Notes: generated by a model not told the origin, from the letters alone. Shown: positions 52,458 through 61,151, counted from the first letter of the stretch. The stretch: 64,000 nucleotides of DNA from Actinoplanes philippinensis (GCF_900113015.1 NZ_FONV01000022.1:1-64000); one strand, 5' to 3'. Numbers and translations: made by a program.

Positions 52458-52907
52458 TCAGGGGCAGTTGACCCACTCCTCGGTGCCGTCGCGGAAGACC
52501 TGACGCTTCCAGATCGGCAGTCGCGCCTTGGCCTCGTCGACGAGCCGGCCGCACGCGGCGAACGCCGCCGCCCGGTGGGCCGTGCTGACCGAGGCGACCA
52601 GGGCCACGTCACCGATCTGCAGCGTGCCGATCCGGTGCGACACGGCGACCGCGTAGACGGCCGGGTCGGCGGCGATCTCTTCGGCCACCTCGCGCAGGAT
52701 CGCGGCGGCGGTCGGGTGCCCCTCGTACTCGAGGAGGGTGACACCCCGGCCGTGGTCGTGATCGCGGACCACGCCCTGGAAGGAGACGACCGCACCGGCC
52801 CGCGGGTCGGCGACGGCCGCCTCGTGCGCGGCCAGGTCGAGTGGCTCGTCCACGACCGCGGTCAATGCCACCAGACCGGGGACGGAAACATCTGCAGGAG
52901 TGGTCAC
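52458..52907 (-). CDS. moaE: Molybdopterin synthase catalytic subunit
   Basis: 149 residues. DPRAGAVVSFQGVVRDHDHGRGVTLLEYEGHPTA, AVAVSHRIGTLQIGDVALVASVSTAHR and the catalytic LPIWKRQVFRDGTEEWV are canonical MoaE. With MoaD it inserts the dithiolene sulfurs into cPMP. The GTG start overlaps the moeA stop by 4 bp, and it is the last gene of moaC-mog-moeA-moaE. The long reading frame shadowing its 3' end is only repeat sequence. Confidence 0.95.
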   Translation of the reverse strand: MTTPADVSVPGLVALTAVVDEPLDLAAHEAAVADPRAGAVVSFQGVVRDHDHGRGVTLLEYEGHPTAAAILREVAEEIAADPAVYAVAVSHRIGTLQIGDVALVASVSTAHRAAAFAACGRLVDEAKARLPIWKRQVFRDGTEEWVNCP

Positions 52908-54121
52908 GGGCGCTCCCCGGGCATCAGAGGAAGAGGCAGGAAGGGAACCGTGTCTCCGGCGGCGGCCTGGGTGCCGGGCCGGACCACGACGAAACCGTGC
53001 GAGTTGGCGAGCCCTCGGAGCATTGCCGACCCGACATGACCGGCCGGAGTGGCGGTCCGCCCGGAGGCGTCGAGAGCGGCCAGGGCCAGGTGGGTGAACC
53101 CGCCACGGCCGGCCACCTCGGCGCCGGCGGTGACCGACGGCAGCGCGGGCAACTCCCGGCCCTGGAGCCCGGCGAGCAGCGGCGCGACCAGCGTGACCAG
53201 GGCGATCACCGCGGACTGCGGGTTGCCCGGCAGACCGGCGAGGAAACGGGGCCGCCCGTCCGGCCCGGGCACGCGCGCCAGGAGCATCGGGAAGCCGGGT
53301 CGCACCGCGACGGTGTTGACGATGTACTCCGCGCCGAGCTCGGTCAGCGCCGGATGCAGGTGGTCGACCGGCCCGTGCATGGTGCCGCCGGTGGTGCAGA
53401 CCAGGTCGGCGGTGTCCAGAGCGGCACGGATGGCGTCGAGATGAGCGGTCAGGGTGTCCTTGACCGGGCCGTGCACCGACTCCACTGTCGCGCCGTATCG
53501 CCGCAGCCAGCCGGGCACCTGTGGCCCCAGGGAGTCGCGGACCCGGCCCGCGCCGGGTGGTCCGCTGGTGAGCAGCTCGTCACCGAAGACGAGCAGGGCC
53601 GCTCGGGGCGCCGACCGTACCGCAAGGGTCTCGTAACCGCAGGTGGCCGCGACGCCGATGACTGCCGGATCCACCGCGGCGCCGGCCGGGAAGAGCTCCT
53701 CGCCGCGGTGTGCCTCCTCGCCGGGCAGCCGCCAGTCGGGGATGGCGCGCGGCTCGCCGGAGACGCGCCCGTCAGCGGCGGTGACCGAATCCTCGATCCG
53801 GATCAGAGCGGTCGCGTTGTCCGGCACCATCGCGCCGGTGGCGATCTCGACGCACTCGCCGTCCGCGGTGAGCGGTGGCGGGGTCCCGCCGGCGAGCACC
53901 CGGCCGACCGGCCGCCACGGCCCGGCCCCGCGCACCGCCCATCCGTCGATGCTCGACGTCGGGAAGGCGGGCAGGTCGGTGAGGGCACGCAGCGGCTCGG
54001 CAAGGGTCCGGCCGTCGGCCGTGGCCAGCGGAATCTCCTCCGCGCCACCGGCCGCGTCACGGCCCGCCCGATAGGCGAGTGTGCGCGCCAGCTCCCAGTC
54101 CACAGGGGTCGACTCGGTCAC
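52904..54121 (-). CDS. moeA: Molybdopterin molybdotransferase
   Basis: 405 residues. The N-terminal lid region (PVDWELARTLAYRAG, LPAFPTSSIDGWAVRG, EIATGAMVPDNATALIRIED) precedes the catalytic MogA-like domain with GDELLTSGPPGAGRVRDSLGPQ and DLVCTTGGTMHGPVDHLHPAL (where GGTMHG replaces the usual GGxSxG). RPGFPMLLARVP and GLPGNPQSAVIALVTL follow, and a C-terminal domain. It ligates molybdate to adenylylated molybdopterin. Coupled to moaE. Confidence 0.94.
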   Translation of the reverse strand: MTESTPVDWELARTLAYRAGRDAAGGAEEIPLATADGRTLAEPLRALTDLPAFPTSSIDGWAVRGAGPWRPVGRVLAGGTPPPLTADGECVEIATGAMVPDNATALIRIEDSVTAADGRVSGEPRAIPDWRLPGEEAHRGEELFPAGAAVDPAVIGVAATCGYETLAVRSAPRAALLVFGDELLTSGPPGAGRVRDSLGPQVPGWLRRYGATVESVHGPVKDTLTAHLDAIRAALDTADLVCTTGGTMHGPVDHLHPALTELGAEYIVNTVAVRPGFPMLLARVPGPDGRPRFLAGLPGNPQSAVIALVTLVAPLLAGLQGRELPALPSVTAGAEVAGRGGFTHLALAALDASGRTATPAGHVGSAMLRGLANSHGFVVVRPGTQAAAGDTVPFLPLPLMPGERP

Positions 54122-54137
54122 CGGGAAAGCCTAACGC

Positions 54138-54614
54138 TCAGTGGTCGCCACCACGGATCTGGTCCACCGTGTGAGCGAGCAGCGGGCCGAGCACGGCCAG
54201 GCCATCCTTGGCGCCGCCGGTCGAGCCGGGCAGGTTGACGATCAGGGTGCGCCCGGCGACGCCGGCGAGCCCACGGGACAGCGCGGCGGCCGGCACCCGG
54301 TCACGGCTGTGGGCACGGATCGCCTCGGCGATGCCGGGGATCTCGAAGTCGAGCAGGCCACGGGTCGCCTCGGGGGTGCGGTCGGTCGGGGTGACGCCGG
54401 TTCCGCCGCTGGTCAGGACGACGTCGACACCGTCGGCGACCGCGGCACGGAGGGCTTCGGCGACGGGCTCCCCATCGGGTACGACCACCGGTGTGTCGTC
54501 GACATCACAGCCCAGCTCGCGGAGCCCGGCGACGAGGCGGGGGCCGCTGGTGTCGGCGTAGACCCCGGCGGCCGCCCGGTTCGAGGCGACGACGACTCTG
54601 GCCCTGATGGTCAC
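54138..54614 (-). CDS. mog: MogA/MoaB-type molybdopterin adenylyltransferase
   Basis: 158 residues. RARVVVASNRAAAGVYADTSGPRLVAGLREL, VLTSGGTGVTPTDRTPEATRGLLDFEIPGIAEAIRAH and LIVNLPGSTGGAKDGLAVLGPLLAHTVDQIRGGDH are the complete MogA/MoaB motifs. It adenylates molybdopterin before MoeA acts. The start overlaps the moaC stop by 4 bp; the stop is 16 bp from moeA. Mog and MoaB cannot be separated by sequence alone. Confidence 0.92.
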   Translation of the reverse strand: MTIRARVVVASNRAAAGVYADTSGPRLVAGLRELGCDVDDTPVVVPDGEPVAEALRAAVADGVDVVLTSGGTGVTPTDRTPEATRGLLDFEIPGIAEAIRAHSRDRVPAAALSRGLAGVAGRTLIVNLPGSTGGAKDGLAVLGPLLAHTVDQIRGGDH

Positions 54615-55102
54615 GGGCGGTCCTCCGGGCGTACCCAGTCTCCGGTCTTGCCGCCCTCCTTGCGCAGCACCCGGACGGCTTCCAGGCTGGCCGCGGGGTC
54701 GACCGCCTTGATCATGTCGATCATCGCCAGGCCGGCCGTCGCGACCGCGGTGAGGGCCTCCATCTCGACGCCGGTCCGGTCGGCGGTCTTGGTGATGGCG
54801 GTGATCTCCACGGTGTCGGTGGTGACCTCCAGTTCCACCTTCACGCCGTGGAGACCGATCGGGTGACAGAGCGGAATGAGATCCGGTGTCCGTTTCGCAC
54901 CCATGATCCCGGCGAGCCGGGCGACCGCGAGCGCGTCCCCCTTGGGCAGGCCGTCGCGGCGCAGCAGATCGACGACGTCGGTGGTGGTGCGGACCCGGCC
55001 CGCGGCGACGGCGCGGCGGTCGCTCACCGCTTTGGCGGACACGTCCACCATCCGCGCGGCGCCCGTCTCATCGACATGAGTGAGCTGGCTTTCCTGGGGC
55101 AT
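54611..55102 (-). CDS. moaC: Cyclic pyranopterin monophosphate synthase
   Basis: 163 residues. THVDETGAARMVDVSAKAVSDRRAVAAGRVR, DLIPLCHPIGLHGVKVELEV and RTGVEMEALTAVATAGLAMIDMIKAVD are the MoaC signature including the catalytic His and Lys/Asp. It works with MoaA (39.6 kb) to make cPMP. First gene of the moaC-mog-moeA-moaE operon. TAAGCT (55114-55109) ends 6 bp before the ATG, consistent with a leaderless mRNA for the operon. Confidence 0.96.
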   Translation of the reverse strand: MPQESQLTHVDETGAARMVDVSAKAVSDRRAVAAGRVRTTTDVVDLLRRDGLPKGDALAVARLAGIMGAKRTPDLIPLCHPIGLHGVKVELEVTTDTVEITAITKTADRTGVEMEALTAVATAGLAMIDMIKAVDPAASLEAVRVLRKEGGKTGDWVRPEDRP

Positions 55103-55368
55103 ACCGGGAGCTTAGTTCGCAACGCTGCCGCATTCGCTTCACACGCCGTCCACACTGCTCAGCGATGCTGCGGCGGCTATGGAAAATGGAATTCTGGATG
55201 CCCGGCCGCAGCGATTCCCATCGCATTGAGTCCCCATTCAGAAACTGTCCGTAACGAATCGTCACGCTATTGTCGCATTCTGCGCATAGCGACACGATCC
55301 ACTGGAAACCGGCACGGTCTAAGCCTAACTTCTGTCGTGTCAGGACGGCACGGACAAAAACGGAGGAA

Positions 55369-55401
55369 ATGGCCATGGCCAACAACCAAGAGTGGCTCTG
55401 A
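55369..55401 (+). CDS. Short upstream ORF with strong RBS (10 codons)
   Basis: ATG 55369 follows GGAGG by 2 bp, and a second in-frame ATG at 55375 is 8 bp away, better spaced. The frame reads MAMANNQEWL and stops at 55401, crossing the GTG start of the GGDEF/EAL gene in another frame. It could be a leader peptide used to regulate or reinitiate translation, or the best site for a frameshift if the first bases are misread. Whether it is translated is unknown. Confidence 0.35.
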   Translation: MAMANNQEWL

Positions 55402-57980
55402 AACCGACAGATGCGCGGACAGACGGATATGAATTACGTTGTGCCTTGAGCGACGAGACCATCGCGCTCGGCTACGACAAGGACCCCATGACTCGCGACC
55501 GAAGCGACGACAACGTGACCGATCAGTGGCTCCGGCCACTCGTCGGTCTCGTCGTCGTTTCCGGGCTCTGCACCACCGCCGGCTTCGCCGTCTACGCCGC
55601 GCTCCTGCCCGGCCCTCCGCCGCATCCCCTGGCCCTGGCCGTTCTCTGCGGCTCGCTGGTGGTCGCCAATCGGGTCCGCGTCTACGTCCGGGTCCTGTCC
55701 AGCGGCGACAGCACCACCTGGGGCGAGATCCCGGTCCTGATCGGCCTGGTGCTCTTCCCCGCGCCCTGGGTCATCCTCTGCGCCGTCGCCGCGATGGCCC
55801 TGATCCGCATCCTCGACTGGCGTGGCCTGCAGAAATCGACCTTCGCGGTGGCCAAGGAAGCGCTCACCTCGGGCTCGGCGGCCGCTGTCTTCCTCGCCTG
55901 CGGGGTGCAGCCTGACCTGACCCGCCCCGATCTTCCGGCCCTGCCGATCGTTCTGGCGCTGGTCACCTTCGTCGTCGTCGACCACGTCATCTTCGCCCCG
56001 GTGCTGTCGCTGGCGACCGGCACCAGCGTGTGGAAGGTCGCCTTCCACCACTGGACCAGCAAGGTCATCTGCTATCTCGGTGAGCTCGCCGCCGCTCTGC
56101 TCGTCGTCGGCGTCCTCGCCACCGGGGCGAGCGCCTGGATTCTGCTGGTCGTCCCGCTCGTTGTGCTCTGCATGCACCTGTGGCAGTCCCGCAGTGTCCG
56201 CACCCGGGAGGAACGGGAGTCCTGGCAGCGCCTCGCCAAGGCGACCGATGAGCTGAACGCTGTCGACCTCACCCAGGTCCTGCACTCGGCGACCACCCGG
56301 GCAGCGCAGATCTTCTCGGCCGCCGAGTCCGCGATCGACCTGGCCGGGCGGACGGTTCGCGCGACCGCGTCCCAGGTCCTCGCCGACGGCCCGCGCCCGC
56401 CCGGCGGAGTCACCCCGCCCGACGAGACGTCGGTCGACCTGGTCGCGCATGACGGCAGCGTCCGGGTCGGGGTGCTGCGCCTGCGGTTCGGTGGCACGGT
56501 CCGGCTCACCGAGGTCGAGCAGTACAAGCTGCGGACGTTCGCGTCGGCGGTGTGCACCGCCATCCGGAACGCGCAGGCGTACGCCGAACTCGCTCGCATC
56601 GCCGCCGAGAACGCGCACGCCGCCACCCACGACCCGCTGACCGGCCTGGCCAACCGCCGCCGGCTGTACGAGCAGGCCGAGCAGGTGTTCCGCTCCACCG
56701 GCCAGGGGCTGTTCGCCCTGCTGCTGATCGACTTGAACCACTTCAAGGAGGTCAACGACACGCTCGGCCACGCCGCCGGCGACCAGGTGCTGCGCGAGGT
56801 GGCGGCCCGCTTGCGGGATTCGGCCGATCCCGGCGACCTGGTGGCGCGGCTCGGCGGTGACGAGTTCGCGGTGCTGCTGACCGGCCTGCCCACACCCGCG
56901 CTGGCCGGGCACCGCGCGACCGGGATGCTCGCCACCCTCGACGCGACCATCGAGGTCGAAGGCATGCGACTGACCGTCGAGGCGGCCGGCGGCATCGCGC
57001 TGGCGGCCGGCACCGGCAGTGTCGAGGAGCTGATGCGCCGCGCCGACATCGCCATGTACCAGGCGAAACGTGCCGGCGAGCCGATCGTCGTCTACGCGCA
57101 CGCCCGGGACACCGCCGATCTGGAACGGCTGATGCTCACCGGTGAGCTGCGCCGGGCGGTCGCCGAGCACGAGTTCACCGTCGACTTCCAGCCGATCGTC
57201 GATCTCGGCACCGGCGAGGTCCTGGCGGCCGAGGCGCTGGCCCGCTGGCACCACCCCGACCAGGGCAGTCTCAGCCCGGTCCGGTTCCTGGAAACGGTCG
57301 AGCGGTCGGGTCAGCTGCCGGCGTTCGCCGACGCGGTCCTCGAGCAGTCGCTGATCGCCCGGCAGACCTGGCGCGACGCCGGGTTCGACCTGCCGATCGC
57401 GGTGAACGTGTCGCCGCGCAGCCTGCTGGACCCGACCTTCCCCGGCGCGGTGCTGGCCCGGCTCGCCCGCCACGACACGCCCGCCGACCGGCTGGTCCTG
57501 GAGCTCACCGAGACCCTCACCGTCAGTCAGCTCGACGTGGTCGAGCGCACCCTCGCCGAGCTGCGCAACGCCGGCGTGCGGCTGGCCATCGACGACTTCG
57601 GCACCGGCGTCTCGTCGCTCTCGGTGCTGTCGCGCATCCCAGTGCACCAACTCAAGATCGACCGCGAGTTCGTGGCCGCGGTGGAGACGTCCGCCGAGGC
57701 CGCCGCGGTCGTCCGGACCACCGTTGACCTGGCCCGCAACCTGCATCTGACGGTCGTCGCCGAGGGTGTGGAGAGCGAGCCGCAGCGCCGCGCGCTCTGG
57801 GCCCTCGGCTGCATCGCCGGCCAGGGTCACCTGTTCGCCCGGCCCTATTCCGCGGCACGCTTCGCCGGCATGCTGCAACGCGGCTCCGGCGGCCGGCCCG
57901 GCATGCTCGCGGCGGCTCTGCACGACGAGGGTTCGGTGGTCCGCCTGTCGGCGCGCCGTCTGCCAAACTTGCCCGCGTGA
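55392..57980 (+). CDS. Membrane GGDEF-EAL cyclic-di-GMP protein
   Basis: 862 residues from GTG 55392 (an ATG at 55488 is an alternative). About seven N-terminal hydrophobic helices (40-270) form a membrane sensor, followed by a GAF-like region (about 280-400). The GGDEF domain has RLGGDEFAVLL at 488-492 and the upstream DLNHFKEVNDTLGHAAGD. The EAL domain has AEALARWHHP (614-616), NVSPRSLLD, DDFGTGVSSL and AEGVESEPQ. Both motifs look intact, so it could both make and degrade c-di-GMP. The stop overlaps the next GTG. Confidence 0.92.
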   Translation: MALKPTDARTDGYELRCALSDETIALGYDKDPMTRDRSDDNVTDQWLRPLVGLVVVSGLCTTAGFAVYAALLPGPPPHPLALAVLCGSLVVANRVRVYVRVLSSGDSTTWGEIPVLIGLVLFPAPWVILCAVAAMALIRILDWRGLQKSTFAVAKEALTSGSAAAVFLACGVQPDLTRPDLPALPIVLALVTFVVVDHVIFAPVLSLATGTSVWKVAFHHWTSKVICYLGELAAALLVVGVLATGASAWILLVVPLVVLCMHLWQSRSVRTREERESWQRLAKATDELNAVDLTQVLHSATTRAAQIFSAAESAIDLAGRTVRATASQVLADGPRPPGGVTPPDETSVDLVAHDGSVRVGVLRLRFGGTVRLTEVEQYKLRTFASAVCTAIRNAQAYAELARIAAENAHAATHDPLTGLANRRRLYEQAEQVFRSTGQGLFALLLIDLNHFKEVNDTLGHAAGDQVLREVAARLRDSADPGDLVARLGGDEFAVLLTGLPTPALAGHRATGMLATLDATIEVEGMRLTVEAAGGIALAAGTGSVEELMRRADIAMYQAKRAGEPIVVYAHARDTADLERLMLTGELRRAVAEHEFTVDFQPIVDLGTGEVLAAEALARWHHPDQGSLSPVRFLETVERSGQLPAFADAVLEQSLIARQTWRDAGFDLPIAVNVSPRSLLDPTFPGAVLARLARHDTPADRLVLELTETLTVSQLDVVERTLAELRNAGVRLAIDDFGTGVSSLSVLSRIPVHQLKIDREFVAAVETSAEAAAVVRTTVDLARNLHLTVVAEGVESEPQRRALWALGCIAGQGHLFARPYSAARFAGMLQRGSGGRPGMLAAALHDEGSVVRLSARRLPNLPA

Positions 57981-59278
57981 CCAAGAAGCTGGACCTGGCC
58001 CTCTACGCCCTCTCTGCGGTCTTCGCGCTGGTCACCGCACTGACCTCGACACTGCTGCCGCATCGCGCGTGGGGTGCGGTGGCGGCGTGGGGTTATCTGG
58101 CGGCGGCTCTGCTGGTCTATCTGGTGCGGCGTCGCGACCTGCTGGCCTGGGCGGCCTGGGGTGCGGTGGCCCTGCTGCCGCTGGTGATCCAGTCGGTGCA
58201 GCGGGCCGCTGGGCGTACCGACCGGGCCCAGGAGGAGGTGCTGGTCGTCGAGCAGATGGGCGAATCGCTGCTGCACAGTGGCACGCCCTACCTCAGCCGT
58301 ACCGAGATCGCTGCGATCCCGCTCGACGAGCGCCTGCTGGGCTATCGCCCCTATCAGCCCGGAATGTCGCTCTTCGGCGTCCCGCGCGCCCTGACGGGCG
58401 ACCACTGGTTCACCGACGCCCGCGTCTGGTTCGCGATCACCGCGGTGGTCACCCTTGCCGCGGCCGTCACCCTCGTCCGGTCTCTGCCAACCCCTTCAGC
58501 GGTACGGTCCACGCGCCCCCTTTTCCAGCCGGCCCGCACGACCGCCCCCGTATCCCAGGCCGAGGCCCCCGCCGCCCCTCGCCCCGATTCGGGCGTGCCC
58601 GTGTCGCCCGCGCTGGTGCGGGCCATCCAGGCCGCCACCGTCCTGCCGGTGACCGCGCTGACCCTCGCCACCGGCGGCGACGACATCCCCGTCCTGGCCC
58701 TGTGCCTGCTGGCCCTGGCTCTGGCCGCGACCGGCCGTCCCGGCTGGTCCGGCGTGGCCGTGGGCGCCGCCGCCGCCTGCAAGCTCTTCGCCCTGCCCGT
58801 GGTCGCCGTCCTGATCGTGCACGCGGTCGTCACCGGATCGTGGCGTCGCCTGCTCCCCGGCGCCCTGGGCCTGCCACTGCTCGCCCTGCTGCCGCCGCTG
58901 CTGGTGGACGCGGACGCCCTGATCGAGAACGTCCTCCGCTTCCCGATGGGACACGGCCTGGTCACCAGCCCCGCCCAGTCCCCGTTCCCCGGATACCTGA
59001 TCTCCCAGTCGCTCCCCGGAGGCCGCTACATCGCCGCCGGCCTGCTGGTCCTCGCCGCCGCCGTGATCGGCATCCTGCTGCTGCGCCGCCCGCCACGAAC
59101 GGCCCGCGCCGCCGCCCTCTTCTGCGGTTACGGGCTCCTCACCGCGATCCTGCTGATGCCGACGACACGTTTCGGTTACCTGCTCTACCCCGCCGCTCTG
59201 CTGCTTTTCGCCCCGGCACTCAGCAAGGACACAGGTTCTTCGGCCCCACGGCATGACACGGCCTTGTACCGTCATTGA
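57977..59278 (+). CDS. GT87-family-like membrane glycosyltransferase
   Basis: 433 residues with about ten transmembrane helices. HSGTPYLSRTEIAAIPLDERLLGYRPYQPGMSLFGVPRAL is the first extracytoplasmic loop, as in GT87/DUF2029 enzymes; ATGGDDIPVLALCLLALALAATGRPGWSGVAVGAAAACKLFALPVVAVL and RFPMGHGLVTSPAQSPFPGYLI follow. It likely transfers a sugar from a polyprenol phosphate outside the membrane. The GTG start overlaps the GGDEF/EAL stop, an unexpected coupling. A cytosolic Pro/Arg loop sits between helices. Confidence 0.78.
   Translation: MTKKLDLALYALSAVFALVTALTSTLLPHRAWGAVAAWGYLAAALLVYLVRRRDLLAWAAWGAVALLPLVIQSVQRAAGRTDRAQEEVLVVEQMGESLLHSGTPYLSRTEIAAIPLDERLLGYRPYQPGMSLFGVPRALTGDHWFTDARVWFAITAVVTLAAAVTLVRSLPTPSAVRSTRPLFQPARTTAPVSQAEAPAAPRPDSGVPVSPALVRAIQAATVLPVTALTLATGGDDIPVLALCLLALALAATGRPGWSGVAVGAAAACKLFALPVVAVLIVHAVVTGSWRRLLPGALGLPLLALLPPLLVDADALIENVLRFPMGHGLVTSPAQSPFPGYLISQSLPGGRYIAAGLLVLAAAVIGILLLRRPPRTARAAALFCGYGLLTAILLMPTTRFGYLLYPAALLLFAPALSKDTGSSAPRHDTALYRH
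59267..59272 (+). promoter_or_regulatory. Probable -10 element of the zinc-ribbon gene
   Basis: TACCGT lies within the 3' end of the GT87-like gene and ends 7 bp before ATG 59280, with no ribosome-binding site. It favours 59280 over the earlier frame start at 59253. Confidence 0.4.
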
Positions 59279-59279
59279 A

Positions 59280-59666
59280 ATGCATATGACGTGTCCCAAG
59301 TGCCACGGCGAGATGCGGGTCTACGAGCGCAGCGGCGTCACGATCGACCAGTGCAGCGAGTGCCGCGGCATCTTCCTTGACCGTGGTGAGCTGGAGAAGC
59401 TGTTTGCTGCCGAGGCCAGCTACAACCGCGCCCCGTCCGGTGGCCAGGTTCCCCCGCCGCCGCCCGCCCCCCATGCTCCCCCGGCCCCACCGATGCACCA
59501 GCCCGGCTACGCGCCCCCACCGCCCCCGCCGCCGTATGGGGCTCCGCAGCCGCACGCCTACCCGCCGCCCGTCCCGGCTTACGGCCACCATGGCCACTAC
59601 CGGCGCGGCTACGGCCACCACGGCCACTACCGCCGTCGCAGTTTCCTGCACGACCTCTTCGACTGA
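59280..59666 (+). CDS. TFIIB-type zinc-ribbon protein with Pro- and His-rich tail
   Basis: 128 residues. The N-terminal ribbon is MTCPKCHGEMRVYERSGVTIDQCSECRGIFLDRGELEKL: CxxC-16-CxxC, as in the zf-TFIIB family. Residues ~50-95 are Pro/Ala/Tyr-rich, and the end has two copies of YGHHGHYRRG/R before SFLHDLFD. Such ribbons bind nucleic acid or partners; the His-rich repeats could bind metal. The ATG overlaps the previous gene by only its surroundings (2 bp after the stop). Confidence 0.88.
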   Translation: MHMTCPKCHGEMRVYERSGVTIDQCSECRGIFLDRGELEKLFAAEASYNRAPSGGQVPPPPPAPHAPPAPPMHQPGYAPPPPPPPYGAPQPHAYPPPVPAYGHHGHYRRGYGHHGHYRRRSFLHDLFD

Positions 59667-59807
59667 GCCTGCGACGCCACCCAGCTCCGCTTCGCTCCTC
59701 CGCGCAGCCGACAACGAACCGGACCAGGCCCAGCCACCCGGCCCCGTCGTGCAGCGGTGACGAAACGGAACCGGCCCAGGCACCGGGCTGCGTGACGAGG
59801 CCGTGCA

Positions 59808-59844
59808 GTCGGTGAGGAGGCAGTCACCTTGTCTCCTCACCGAC
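59808..59844. terminator. Hairpin with 12-bp perfect stem
   Basis: GTCGGTGAGGAG (59808-59819) pairs perfectly with CTCCTCACCGAC (59833-59844) around a 13-base loop, 140 bp after the zinc-ribbon stop. The surrounding 301-bp gap (59667-59967) otherwise shows nothing I can assign. Could be a terminator or a structured RNA element. Confidence 0.5.
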
Positions 59845-59967
59845 GGCGTCGTGGCCTGCCCGGCACCCTCGGGTCGCCGCCGGCCGGGCCGTGTGCCTGC
59901 CGGCTCTGCGGCACCCCGCGCCGGGCCACCGGCCTCTCGCGCTCGGTGATGTGGCACGGTGTGATCC

Positions 59968-60720
59968 GTGTCGGATGATCCTGCTGCCCTGGCTGCCCGG
60001 CTCGTGGCGGACCGGTTCCCACAAGCACACGCGGCGTTCCTCGGCGGCAGTTCGCCGACCGCCCGCCGAACCCCGTGGTCCGATCTGGACATCGTCGTCG
60101 TCCTGGACGGAAGGCCCGCCTCGTTCCGGGAGACGTTGCGACACGACGGTCAGCTGGTCGAGTGGTTCGTGTACACGCCGACGTCTCTCCGGCACTACTG
60201 GCAGCAGAACATCTCCCACCGGCGCACCCCACTTCTGCGGATGGTCGCCGAGGGCGTGACGCTGATCGAAGCCGACGGCCGGGCCGGGGCCTACCGCGCG
60301 GAGGCCACCGAGCTTCTCGCCGCCGGCCCGCCCGCACCGGCTGCCGACACGCTCGCCTTCCAGCGCTACCTGGTCACCGATCTGCTCGACGACCTGCGCG
60401 GCTGCGCCGACCCGGTCGAGATCGCCTTCCTCGCCGCGACCCTCGTCCTGGCCGCCTCAGACCTGCTGCTCCTGGCCGAGAACCGCTGGTCAGCCCGGGG
60501 CAAGTGGCTGCCCCGCCGACTGGCCGAACTCGACCCCGCCCTACCGGCTCAGCTCATGTCCGCCCAGCAGTCCGCCCTCACCGACGGCAACCGCGAACCA
60601 CTGGTGACCGCGATACTCGCCATCCTGAACCACACCGGCGGCCCACTGCAGGAAGGCTTTCGGCTGGAGGGCGAGGACCCCGCCGCGCCCTCACCGCCGA
60701 AGGCTCGACCCACGAACTGA
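59968..60720 (+). CDS. Nucleotidyltransferase-superfamily protein (MNT-like)
   Basis: 250 residues from GTG 59968. HAAFLGGSSPTARRTPWSDLDIVVVLDG is the GGS-x-DxD catalytic motif of minimal nucleotidyltransferases (Asp near residues 39 and 41). A helical C-terminal domain (about 110-240) follows with YLVTDLLDDLRGCADPVEIAFLAATLVLAASDLLLLAENRW. Members adenylate antibiotics, proteins or RNA. No HEPN partner is adjacent, so it is not an obvious toxin-antitoxin pair. Substrate unknown. Confidence 0.82.
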   Translation: MSDDPAALAARLVADRFPQAHAAFLGGSSPTARRTPWSDLDIVVVLDGRPASFRETLRHDGQLVEWFVYTPTSLRHYWQQNISHRRTPLLRMVAEGVTLIEADGRAGAYRAEATELLAAGPPAPAADTLAFQRYLVTDLLDDLRGCADPVEIAFLAATLVLAASDLLLLAENRWSARGKWLPRRLAELDPALPAQLMSAQQSALTDGNREPLVTAILAILNHTGGPLQEGFRLEGEDPAAPSPPKARPTN

Positions 60721-61151
60721 CCTCGCCGCCGGCTCTTTCCCGGCCGACCAGGTCAACGGCTGATGCCATGACCGACAGCGGCCCCCGGCCGACCGCCGGA
60801 GCGGCTCCCCTGCGGGCTCATCTCCACCGTGGGAAGCCGGGTCCACCCATAATTTTCTGCGCCCACAACCCGCGCCTCCGATACGCAGCGTCATGTCTCC
60901 GTTCGGACCGAAGCTCCACAGTGCCGGGTCCAGCTGCGGGAACTCGCGTGCGTCTCCGTGAAGCCCACCTCGAGGACGTGTTCTTACTCACTCTTGGTAG
61001 TCACAAGGCGGAACCGTATCGTCACTTAAAAGTGAGCTATTTCGATAAGCCTCTCTTTTCGTGTGCGTTACGAAGTTACCGGAATACGCAACGTCGCCGA
61101 TCTTGGGTATTCTCACGTCCGCCCCCTGTCGCGGCGAACGGAGGAAGAACC
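60721..61151. other. AT-rich noncoding stretch before the YbaB-like gene
   Basis: No convincing gene in this ~430-bp gap; the frame open across it lacks coding character. From about 60970 to 61130 the GC content falls well below the surrounding sequence. It contains a perfect TCACTT-AA-AAGTGA palindrome (61022-61035). This looks like the regulatory region of the YbaB-like gene, whose GTG has GGAGGAAG about 6 bp upstream, or a small acquired fragment. Confidence 0.6.

Noticed and set aside
52205-52795. Reading frame joining the 57-bp repeats to part of moaE
   Set aside because: It reads moaE in a wrong frame; MoaE motifs are only in the frame ending at 52458.
59968-60720. MNT-HEPN toxin-antitoxin pair
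   Set aside because: The nucleotidyltransferase is longer than an antitoxin MNT and no HEPN gene is next to it.
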